Assembly: GCA_030605745.1 (NCBI GenBank) | Contig: JAUWHT010000135.1 | Coordinates: forward strand, 1 to 5,125 | Origin: Pirellulales bacterium | GTDB taxonomy: Bacteria > Planctomycetota > Planctomycetia > Pirellulales > Thermoguttaceae | Reading direction: 5' to 3' | DNA: 5,125 nt | In this document: positions 1-5,125 of the stretch, piece by piece | Position numbering within the stretch: position 1 is the first letter of the stretch | Layout: every line of letters starts with the position of its first letter | The notes under the pieces: model-generated | The model's input: only the letters and a program-made list of their open reading frames with translations | The model's database searches: none | What the model was told of the DNA's origin: nothing | Program-made: the position numbers and the translations under genes

Positions 1-2
1 AG

Positions 3-722
3 GCAGATCCCTTCGACACGGGCTGGACCCAGACCGGCAGCGTACCAGTGGTCGTTCACCAGGGTCTGACTCCCACCGGCCTGGACGCAGTGGGCACGCA
101 GGCTGCCTGGATCCCGGAGGGAACTTATCCATCGGGGGGGAGGATGCACCAGGACGTAACCGGAGCGTCATTGTGGCAACTCGACTTTCTGATTGCCGGC
201 GAAGACCCGGGCGCGGCCGGCATGCGGATGATGAGGCTGAAGCTCTACAACGACATGCCGCCTAGTGGTAGCGTTACCCTTCAGGTCCTTGGCGACGGAA
301 GTATGAGCGTCTACGACCATGGGGTGGGTTATGTTAATATCGGCGGGAGCTTTAGCTTCTCAGTAGACGCCGATAGCAACGGCGATTTCGAGGACGCGGG
401 CGACACGCTGAACGTACACTCGATGCGAATCGTGGGCGACTATGGCCGCACTACACCAAGCTACGATGTGTACTTGTCGGCTGCCAACTCGCCCACACTG
501 AGCCTTGTTGCCGCCAATGTGCCGCATTTCCAGACCGTTGATCCCATCTCCACCGCAAAAATGACTAGGGTGGAGTTCGCGGGCCTTGGATCCGGGGGCG
601 GCCACGTGGTCGATCAGGTCAGCCTGGTTCCAGAGCCTTCGACACTGGTGCTGCTGGGTTTGGGCAGCCTAACCGCCCTGGCCCTCTATTGTGCTCAGCG
701 ACGGCGGCAACGCCGTTGCTAA
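3..722 (+). CDS. PEP-CTERM sorting-domain exported protein, 5'-truncated by window edge
   Basis: The reading frame is open from the left edge, so the protein start lies outside the window; the GTG at 48 is internal, not a convincing start. The visible 239 residues end in a classic PEP-CTERM tripartite signal: VPEPS at about fragment residues 209-213, a hydrophobic helix (TLVLLGLGSLTALALY), then an Arg-rich tail (RRRQRRC). In the known family this tail is recognised and cleaved by an exosortase at the inner membrane during export to the surface or exopolysaccharide matrix. The body is rich in Gly, Ser, Asp and beta-type segments (LDFLIAGE, VTLQVLGDGSMSVYD, MRIVGDYG, YDVYLS, VVDQVSLV), compatible with a lectin/LamG-like beta-sandwich, but I cannot assign a named domain. 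A DADSNGDFEDAGD stretch (about residues 122-134) resembles a calcium-binding loop. The TAA stop lies at the first bases of a palindromic repeat. The PEP-CTERM call is confident; the substrate or function is unknown. Confidence 0.9.
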   Translation, partial: ADPFDTGWTQTGSVPVVVHQGLTPTGLDAVGTQAAWIPEGTYPSGGRMHQDVTGASLWQLDFLIAGEDPGAAGMRMMRLKLYNDMPPSGSVTLQVLGDGSMSVYDHGVGYVNIGGSFSFSVDADSNGDFEDAGDTLNVHSMRIVGDYGRTTPSYDVYLSAANSPTLSLVAANVPHFQTVDPISTAKMTRVEFAGLGSGGGHVVDQVSLVPEPSTLVLLGLGSLTALALYCAQRRRQRRC

Positions 723-817
723 ATGACCGTGCGCGATTCTGATTCTGGAGCGCGGGCTTCCAGCCCGCATTGGGCGGCCGAGACGGTCGCGCTCCAGAAT
801 TGCGCACGGTCATTTAG
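719..817. repeat. Palindromic repeat element with ~30-bp terminal inverted repeats (AGWKPALQ-type family)
   Basis: The left arm (719-754) and right arm (788-817) are reverse complements: both read CTAAATGACCGTGCGC, then ATTCTGGAGCGCG, with one mismatch. The left arm also carries a 6-bp tandem duplication (GATTCT) that the right arm lacks. Inside sits a perfect hairpin, GCGGGCT-tcc-AGCCCGC, at 752-768. Read on the minus strand the element encodes an AGWKPALQ-like peptide, which I recall as a frequent spurious ORF from dispersed repeats in planctomycete and related genomes; I therefore treat it as a non-coding repeat. As RNA, the whole element could fold into a long stem-loop directly after the PEP-CTERM stop codon and could help terminate that transcript or stabilise its 3' end. 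No transposase gene is present, so any mobility would be in trans. Confidence 0.8.
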
Positions 818-1012
818 TCTGAATTTCTCACCACGGAGGCACGGAGGACACAGAGATTATTGAAAGGCTAGGCTTTTCAATGATGTTGTTGAAAACAGTT
901 TGATGTCTGACGTAAGCTATCAAAACTCAATCAAAGCCGTTTCTCCGTGTCCTCCGCGCCTCCGTGGTGGATTTTCTGGTGAGAAATCCGGGTTAGGCCA
1001 AGAAATGACCGT
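806..1012. repeat. Fold-back element: inverted pair of CACCACGGAGG-type repeats
   Basis: Two copies of one sequence lie in opposite orientation. The left copy (806-856) reads ACGGTCATTT, a short gap, ATTTCTCACC, then ACGGAGGCACGGAGGACACAGAGA. The reverse complement of the right copy (about 938-1012) reads ACGGTCATTT, a longer gap, ATTTCTCACC, an extra AGAAAATCCACC, then ACGGAGGCGCGGAGGACACGGAGA. The 24-base core matches at 22 positions. The copies differ mainly by indels, one bounded by short ACC direct repeats. The AT-richer centre holds a further hairpin at 860-880. Peptides such as CPPRLRGG read from the right arm are common spurious translations of this repeat family in many environmental genomes (recollection). 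The ATG-initiated frame at 900-1085 is made of this repeat plus the terminator and is not a credible gene. Confidence 0.78.
860..880. repeat. Small hairpin in the centre of the fold-back element
   Basis: TTGAAAGGC, a TAG loop, and GCTTTTCAA pair over nine positions (one G-T pair). It sits just inside the left arm of the larger inverted repeat, so the RNA or single-stranded DNA could form a branched structure. It is not followed by a T-tract on the + strand and does not look like an intrinsic terminator by itself. Confidence 0.5.
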
Positions 1013-1041
1013 CGCCGGCTCGGGGGGCAAGCCGGCGACGG
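1009..1041 (-). terminator. GC-rich stem-loop, probable terminator of the secretin gene
   Basis: A perfect 12-bp inverted repeat (CCGTCGCCGGCT at 1009-1020 and AGCCGGCGACGG at 1030-1041) encloses a 9-base loop. It lies about 40 bases downstream of the secretin stop codon. On the minus strand the stem is followed by TCATTTCTTGG, a short and imperfect T-rich tail; on the + strand what follows is not T-rich. It therefore best serves the secretin transcript, possibly as a weak intrinsic terminator or an RNA 3'-end stabiliser. Its tail overlaps the outer ACGGTCATTT end of the fold-back repeat. Confidence 0.65.
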
Positions 1042-1081
1042 CATCGGGAGGGGAGACTAGCAACGAAGGGGGGGAGGTGGA

Positions 1082-4000
1082 CTAGGGGGGTAGGATGCCG
1101 AGTTTCTCTTCTTCCTCTTCCTGGATGATGATCCGTGGGGTGACCATCATCAGGAGGCTTTGTGTTTCGCGGCCGATGCCCACGTTCTTGAATAGCCGGC
1201 TGATGTAAGGGATCTTGTTGAGTATGGGAGTGCCGAACTCGCTTCGGCCTTCGCTCAGGCGCTTGATGCCGCCCAGCAGTACCGTGCCGCCGTCGGGTAC
1301 GCTGACCGTAGTGGTCACGGTAACGAAGGAGAAGGTGGGCAACTGTACGGTGGTGCCTTGGGTGGTGATAGTGGTTTTGCCCTCGTTTTTGTCACTCTCT
1401 CTGTGCCAGTCGGTGCTTTTACCTGCGTCTGCCAGGTTCTTCCAACCCGCGCTTTCGGCCGTGGTGTCGGTGGTGCTGGTCTCCGAGCCGGTGAACTGGA
1501 ACTTGTGGACTTCACCGATCTTGCTGAAAAACGGCACGACAGTCAGGCGGACGAATCGCCGGTCGTTGGAAACGACCGCCTGGACGGTCATGAAGCTGCC
1601 CTCGGAAAGGACGACGATCACCGGCTGTTGTGCGGCGGCGAAGTCGCCCACGACCGGGATCACGCTGATGACGAACGGGCTCTGCGAGGTATCGGAGACG
1701 TATGCCTGCTGGCCGTTGAACAGGGTGACTTTTGGCGCCTGCAAGACGTTGCTTCGGCGGTCGCCCTGGGCGGCATTGATGAAGAAGAATGCCTCGATGT
1801 CGCTGAGGATGGCGAACCCGAGCTGTGCCCCCGCCGTAGCGTCGAAACCGCCGAACTGCGGCACGGCCAGCCCGTAACTGTTTTGGGTGAATGGGATATC
1901 CAGGTCGGCCGAGAACACGCCCGGCGCCTGCAAGCCGACCGTAATACCGGCGTCGCCGTGCGCCTTGTTGTCCACGTCGAGCGTATTTCGCAACGGTTCG
2001 GTGCCCGTGGACGGGTCGCCACCATTGAGCCTTCGGCCGAAGACCTGGATCGACCGATCTATGTTGTCGTCGATGTCGAAGTCGAAGTCGACACCGATCC
2101 GCTCGAAGAAGTTGTCGTTAAGCGTGATGAAGCGTACTTCGATGGTCACCTGGAGGTCCTGGAGGCGTCGCAACTGCTCGAGCAGGTCGACGATCTCTTC
2201 GTGTACGTCCTGTGTTTGGCTGACCACGATACTGAGGTTCGTCTCGAAGGGAGCGATCGAGCCGGGTCCTCCGACGTCGTCCCAGGTGGTCGGTTGGATG
2301 GTCGAGGTGATCAGGTCGATGAGGCTATCGAAATCGGCCTGAACGCCGCCGCCCAGCCCGCCGGGGCCGAACCCCATGGGCATGTTGGCCATTTTGCCTG
2401 ACTGGCCCGGGGCGCCGATTTGAGCCAACAGGGCGGGGTTGATCATGGCGTTGTTCTGCTGGCCGTCTTTGCTGGCGACCACGGCCAACGGGGCGGTTGA
2501 AGTTCCGAATGGGCTGCCGCCGCCGAAGCCGACGCTTCCCAACGCGTCGTGGTACGAGCCGGCAAGGCCCATCCTGGAGGTGGGCACAAAGTTGGGGATC
2601 GGTACGACCAGATCGGCCACGTTGTAGGTCGCCGTATGGACCTCGCCATCTCGCATCTGCTCGCTGGTGATCTTCAGCACCTCGTCCTTAATCACGTAGC
2701 TAAGGTGCAGCGGTTCGAGGATCAGGTTCAAGGCGCTCTTGAGCATGATCTCGTGCCGCACCTCGATGGTCACCGGCGTGTCGGTGGAGACACCTTCCTC
2801 GGCCAACCCTTGCGGATCGAGGTGCAGGTTGACCTCGGTCAGCCTGGCTAAGTGCTCGAGCACTTCGCTGAGCGGTTTGTCTGTGAACTCCAGCGAGACG
2901 GGGGTTCTGAGCTTCTTTTCGATCTCCATTTCCTGCTCCGAGCGGCGGCGGGTGCGCCGGAGCCACTTCTCCCGGGCAGCGGTTAGCTCCCCCCAGGCTT
3001 TTGCATCGGGCAGGCGGTAGGGCTCGCGGTCGTCGAATGGGATTGCCGCCTCGTCCACGGAATCCAGTTGGGTCCAGAAACCCTCGCCCGTGCGCGCGCG
3101 TAGCGCCTGATTGTTGATAAATCGGCGGACGAACTTCGACTGCCAGAGGAGTTGTTGTATTACGGGGTTATTGGGGTCGAGTTCTGCCGCTCGCTTGGCT
3201 ACCACTTCGGCGTCCGCGTAGCGCTGCTCGTCCATTTTTTTATTGAAGTCGTCGACCATCAGGGCGAGCTTCTCTTGGATTTCGAGTTTCAGTCGCTGGT
3301 GGCGTCCGATTTCGTCGCGGATGCCCTGGTTCTTCTCCTCAAGCTCGATGCGTGGACGATTCTGTTCGATGAACTGCTGGGTATCGCTCATCGCACGATC
3401 GACACGGGCGAGCAATCGGGCTCGAGCGGTCGGTTCCAGCCCTGCATCCTCGACTTTTTTGCGGGTCTCTTCCAGCAGTGCCAGTGCCGCCTTGGGATCG
3501 GCGTCGAGTTGTGCGCGGGCCTTGCTTACCTGAAGGGCCACCTCGGCGGCGACTTGCCGAGCCAGCGCGTTTTGTGCGGCCGCGGTCTCGGCGACGATGG
3601 ACTGCCCGCCGGCAGCCTGCACGTTTCGAGTGGAATCGTTCGATGCGTCGTACAGGGCGTGCGATGCCGTGTGATCGGTCGCCCCGGCGCCCGCCGGCGG
3701 TGCGACGAACTGCCCGCCGGCAGTGATCACACCCGAAGGATCGCCCCGCCCCGCCTGACGGATATCCAGGAGCACCAGTCCCGGCCGATCATCACCCGGG
3801 GCATAAGCGGAGTCGGGCACGCCGAGCTGTTCGGCCTGACGTGCCAGTGTTTCGGCACGGTTCAGATCGCCGGCACCAAGAGCTGCGCGGGCCTGCCGGA
3901 CCAACTCGGCGGCTCTTTGCACAGTGGCCAGCGATGGAGCCGGCTTGTCCGACGACTTGACTGCCGGCAGCCGACGGTCGCTGTCTGCCGGGGGCGCCGG

Positions 4001-4813
4001 GGGCGTCGTGTCGATCCGGCGTGCGAACGGAGAGTCCGAAGCCGCCGGCCCATAAGGCCTATAAACAGGGGCGGGCCGGATCGGGTTGGGGGAATCTGAA
4101 AGCGGGGGTGGAGCAAGCTGCTGCGGATCGGGTAGTCTGGCCCCGGTCGCCGGCTCCTCCACTTTCCCGCCTGCCCGGCGGATATCCGCGGCCAGCTTCG
4201 CCGGCGAGTCTTCCTCCGGGCCGAAGACCGCTTGCTGCTTGGCGGCCATCCGGTACCAGTGCGAGGCGCGTATCAGGTTCCGCTGTGCAAGGTCCTTACG
4301 TCCCTTTAAGAGGTAGAGTTGGGCGAGGCTCTTTTTGTCGGTTATGGTTTCGGGCACGGTACCGCTGGACGCGCCGGACCGTGCGGCGAACGGGTCGGTT
4401 GGCGGAGGCTTGCTTTTCGTCAAGCCGAATTGGGCAAAGAGTTGGCTGGGTTTTCTGGGCGAGCGGCCGGCAGCCTTGCGCTTCCGCTCTAGATCACGTC
4501 GGGCCTTCTTCGGCGTGTCACCCAGGTGTAATACGCTGTATTTCACGCCCAATACCTCGGCTTTCGAGATCAGGGCCTCGGCCGCCTCCAGATCGTTCTC
4601 GGCCATGGCCTGACGAGCACGGCGCAGCAGATCGTTGGCCTGCTTGCGCTTGTCGCCGGAAAGGGTGTGGGAGGGAACCGTTTGAGCCACGCTCGCCGCG
4701 GTGACCGGGCTCTGCTCGACCCCCGGCCGCTGCTGGGCAATCGCGATACCCGCCGAAAGACCCACCGCGACTGCTACCCAGCCGGCAAGTACTTTTGCGG
4801 TCATTTTCAACAT
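1082..4813 (-). CDS. Large outer-membrane secretin (type II/III secretion and type IV pilus superfamily) with N-terminal helical repeats
   Basis: This predicted protein of 1243 residues should form a multimeric gated channel in the outer membrane. A signal peptide spans residues 1-26 (hydrophobic core VLAGWVAVAVGLSAGIAIA, likely cut after AIA). Three helical repeat modules follow (about 57-112, 160-217, 298-357), separated by Pro-rich linkers, then Ala/Glu-rich and TPR-like helices (about 405-570, including RYADAEVVAKRAAELDPNNP). An STN/N0-like domain lies at about 633-722, a Gly-rich stretch at 744-824, and an N1-like domain at about 826-885. The secretin domain runs from about 886 to 1232 with hallmark motifs: VTIEVRFITLNDNFFERIG (889-907), NVLQAPKVTLFNG (1022-1034), VPDGGTVLLGG (1172-1182), TPILNKIPYISRLF (1195-1208) and MMVTPRIII (1222-1230). 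It is far longer than typical GspD or PilQ (roughly 650-750 residues). The first ATG (4813) gives a good signal peptide; the ATG three codons later (4804) is an alternative. No clear Shine-Dalgarno is seen. Whether it serves type II secretion or pili cannot be told, since no partner genes are visible. Confidence 0.96.
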   Translation of the reverse strand: MLKMTAKVLAGWVAVAVGLSAGIAIAQQRPGVEQSPVTAASVAQTVPSHTLSGDKRKQANDLLRRARQAMAENDLEAAEALISKAEVLGVKYSVLHLGDTPKKARRDLERKRKAAGRSPRKPSQLFAQFGLTKSKPPPTDPFAARSGASSGTVPETITDKKSLAQLYLLKGRKDLAQRNLIRASHWYRMAAKQQAVFGPEEDSPAKLAADIRRAGGKVEEPATGARLPDPQQLAPPPLSDSPNPIRPAPVYRPYGPAASDSPFARRIDTTPPAPPADSDRRLPAVKSSDKPAPSLATVQRAAELVRQARAALGAGDLNRAETLARQAEQLGVPDSAYAPGDDRPGLVLLDIRQAGRGDPSGVITAGGQFVAPPAGAGATDHTASHALYDASNDSTRNVQAAGGQSIVAETAAAQNALARQVAAEVALQVSKARAQLDADPKAALALLEETRKKVEDAGLEPTARARLLARVDRAMSDTQQFIEQNRPRIELEEKNQGIRDEIGRHQRLKLEIQEKLALMVDDFNKKMDEQRYADAEVVAKRAAELDPNNPVIQQLLWQSKFVRRFINNQALRARTGEGFWTQLDSVDEAAIPFDDREPYRLPDAKAWGELTAAREKWLRRTRRRSEQEMEIEKKLRTPVSLEFTDKPLSEVLEHLARLTEVNLHLDPQGLAEEGVSTDTPVTIEVRHEIMLKSALNLILEPLHLSYVIKDEVLKITSEQMRDGEVHTATYNVADLVVPIPNFVPTSRMGLAGSYHDALGSVGFGGGSPFGTSTAPLAVVASKDGQQNNAMINPALLAQIGAPGQSGKMANMPMGFGPGGLGGGVQADFDSLIDLITSTIQPTTWDDVGGPGSIAPFETNLSIVVSQTQDVHEEIVDLLEQLRRLQDLQVTIEVRFITLNDNFFERIGVDFDFDIDDNIDRSIQVFGRRLNGGDPSTGTEPLRNTLDVDNKAHGDAGITVGLQAPGVFSADLDIPFTQNSYGLAVPQFGGFDATAGAQLGFAILSDIEAFFFINAAQGDRRSNVLQAPKVTLFNGQQAYVSDTSQSPFVISVIPVVGDFAAAQQPVIVVLSEGSFMTVQAVVSNDRRFVRLTVVPFFSKIGEVHKFQFTGSETSTTDTTAESAGWKNLADAGKSTDWHRESDKNEGKTTITTQGTTVQLPTFSFVTVTTTVSVPDGGTVLLGGIKRLSEGRSEFGTPILNKIPYISRLFKNVGIGRETQSLLMMVTPRIIIQEEEEEKLGILPP

Positions 4814-4826
4814 GTCTATTTGAAAT

Positions 4827-4836
4827 CCGGTACCGG
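4827..4836. repeat. CCGGTACCGG palindrome in the secretin leader
   Basis: A perfect 10-bp palindrome lies 14-23 bases upstream of the secretin ATG, downstream of the proposed promoter. It could be an operator half-site pair or a small RNA structure in the 5' leader, or it may be chance in GC-rich DNA. Nothing else in the window repeats it. Confidence 0.3.
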
Positions 4837-4850
4837 TAGAAGAGAGCGGT

Positions 4851-4879
4851 TAAATACCTTTGCCCGCAGTCTGGGTCAA
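4851..4879 (-). promoter_or_regulatory. Candidate sigma-70-type promoter for the secretin gene
   Basis: Read on the minus strand, TTGACC (4879-4874) and TATTTA (4856-4851) are separated by 17 bases. The -35 box matches the consensus at five of six positions; the -10 box is weaker, three of six, and lacks the final T. Transcription would begin near 4844 and give a leader of about 30 bases before the ATG at 4813. Position and spacing are right, but the -10 box makes this a moderate call. Confidence 0.45.
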
Positions 4880-4944
4880 GGGCACTTCTTCGAGAATCGA
4901 GCTGAGGCGGCAACTGCAGATTGAGATTGGAACAGATGTGTAAT

Positions 4945-4977
4945 GAGGAAAGATGGGAAAGGGGGAAAAAGGGGAAA
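4945..4977. other. Purine-only tract in the divergent intergenic region
   Basis: On the + strand, 4945-4953 and 4955-4977 are uninterrupted G/A, split by a single T at 4954; the second run of 23 bases consists of alternating G and A blocks. It sits between the two divergent candidate promoters and outside both. Such tracts can adopt non-B DNA or change local stiffness; no role can be shown here. Confidence 0.6.
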
Positions 4978-5005
4978 TCAGAATATTGGGTAGTGCCTCA
5001 TGATG

Positions 5006-5034
5006 TTGGCAAGAAATAGCGGGGTTGTTATGCT
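5006..5034 (+). promoter_or_regulatory. Candidate extended -10 promoter for the right-edge + strand gene
   Basis: TTGGCA (5006-5011), a 17-base spacer, and TATGCT (5029-5034), with TGT immediately before the -10 box giving an extended -10 TGN motif. The -35 box matches the consensus at five of six positions and the -10 at four. Transcription would start near 5041, about 48 bases before the ATG at 5089. It faces away from the secretin, making the region a divergent promoter pair. Confidence 0.5.
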
Positions 5035-5076
5035 ATTGCCTCCCCTGTTGCGCCTAAATGTGCTAGCAGCAGTGCG

Positions 5077-5082
5077 AGGAGG
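5077..5082 (+). promoter_or_regulatory. Strong Shine-Dalgarno AGGAGG before the right-edge gene
   Basis: AGGAGG is followed by a 6-base spacer (CTGGCG) and ATG at 5089. This is the best ribosome binding site in the window and decides the start: in this frame the nearest upstream stop is TAG at 5017 and there is no other ATG, GTG or TTG between it and 5089. Confidence 0.6.
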
Positions 5083-5088
5083 CTGGCG

Positions 5089-5125
5089 ATGGCAAGGAAA
5101 GATCGGAGCAACCAGCCCAATGGTG
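5089..5125 (+). CDS. Start of an unidentified protein, truncated by the right window edge
   Basis: Only the first 12 codons are present (MARKDRSNQPNG), too little to assign a family. The call rests on context: an ATG preceded at optimal spacing by AGGAGG, a plausible extended -10 promoter 55-83 bases upstream, and an upstream in-frame stop at 5017. The N-terminus is basic and polar, not a signal peptide in the visible part. The gene would be divergent from the secretin. An alternative reading is a minus-strand gene tail in the same bases (ending at 5028), whose hydrophobic C-terminus looks superficially protein-like; I prefer the + strand start because of its initiation signals. Confidence 0.5.
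   Translation, partial: MARKDRSNQPNG

Noticed and set aside
48..722. GTG at 48 as the true start of the PEP-CTERM protein
   Set aside because: The frame is open to the window edge, no ribosome binding site precedes 48, and an exported protein should begin with a signal peptide, which is absent here.
619..813. Short - strand frame encoding an AGWKPALQ-containing peptide
   Set aside because: Its N-terminal half is the palindromic repeat and its C-terminal half is antisense to the PEP-CTERM tail; it is a known style of spurious ORF.
719..1012. CRISPR-like array from the repeated sequences
   Set aside because: The repeats are inverted, few and unevenly spaced with no regular spacers; there are no cas genes.
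900..1085. Short + strand frame encoding a CPPRLRGG-containing peptide
   Set aside because: It is built from the right arm of the fold-back repeat and the terminator hairpin; such peptides recur as translations of dispersed repeats.
1358..2401. Long open frame of 347 codons on the + strand, opposite the secretin
   Set aside because: It lies wholly antisense to conserved secretin-domain sequence, has an Asp/Glu/Val/Arg-skewed composition typical of antisense frames in GC-rich genes, and shows no recognisable domain or initiation signals.
3152..4099. Open frame of 315 codons on the + strand, opposite the secretin N-terminal region
   Set aside because: It is the antisense of the helical repeats and linkers, with Cys/Arg/Gly-rich low-complexity translation and no domain or ribosome binding site.
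4021..4704. Open frame of 227 codons on the + strand
   Set aside because: An Arg/Ser/Pro-rich shadow frame antisense to the secretin signal-peptide-proximal region; no motif supports it.
5028..5123. Minus-strand gene tail with hydrophobic C-terminus (LLRSFLAIASLLALLLAHLG) ending at TAA 5028
   Set aside because: Only 31 codons are visible with no confirming motif, and it overlaps a + strand start that has AGGAGG, a good ATG and a promoter-like sequence. It remains the main alternative for the right edge and can be settled with a few hundred more bases.

Overview
The window looks like chromosomal DNA from a Planctomycetota bacterium, or possibly another PVC-group or related environmental Gram-negative. 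Four things point there: a PEP-CTERM-tailed exported protein; a very long secretin whose sequence style (the YNVADLVVPIP segment, then LIDLITST and the LRRLQDLQ region) I recall from planctomycete type II/III secretion-system proteins; weak Shine-Dalgarno use at the main gene; and two families of dispersed palindromic repeats, one encoding AGWKPALQ-like peptides and one CPPRLRGG-like peptides, that I associate with these genomes. The assignment rests on recollection of families, not on a search.

Layout. (1) 3-722, + strand: the C-terminal 239 residues of an exported PEP-CTERM protein whose beginning lies outside the window. (2) 719-1041: a convergent intergenic region made almost entirely of structured repeats. 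A palindromic element (719-817) starts at the stop codon of the PEP-CTERM gene. A second fold-back element (806-1012) carries two inverted copies of a CACCACGGAGG-type repeat. A GC-rich 12-bp hairpin (1009-1041) probably terminates the secretin transcript. (3) 1082-4813, - strand: a 1243-residue outer-membrane secretin with signal peptide, three copies of a helical repeat module, further helical/TPR-like sequence, an STN/N0-like domain, a glycine-rich insertion, one N1-like domain and a complete secretin pore domain. (4) 4814-5088: a divergent intergenic region with a plausible sigma-70-type promoter for the secretin (- strand), a purine-only tract, and a plausible promoter and strong ribosome binding site for a + strand gene. 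(5) 5089-5125: the first 12 codons of that + strand gene.

The genes do not form an obvious operon. The secretin is flanked by a convergent and a divergent neighbour and appears to be its own transcription unit; no other type II secretion or type IV pilus component is visible. A functional link between the PEP-CTERM protein and the secretin (both would act at the cell envelope) is only a possibility. I see no CRISPR array, tRNA, rRNA, transposase or phage gene. The most interesting items are the unusual architecture of the secretin (helical repeats in place of the usual extra N domains) and the nested palindromic repeats sharing one 10-bp end sequence.
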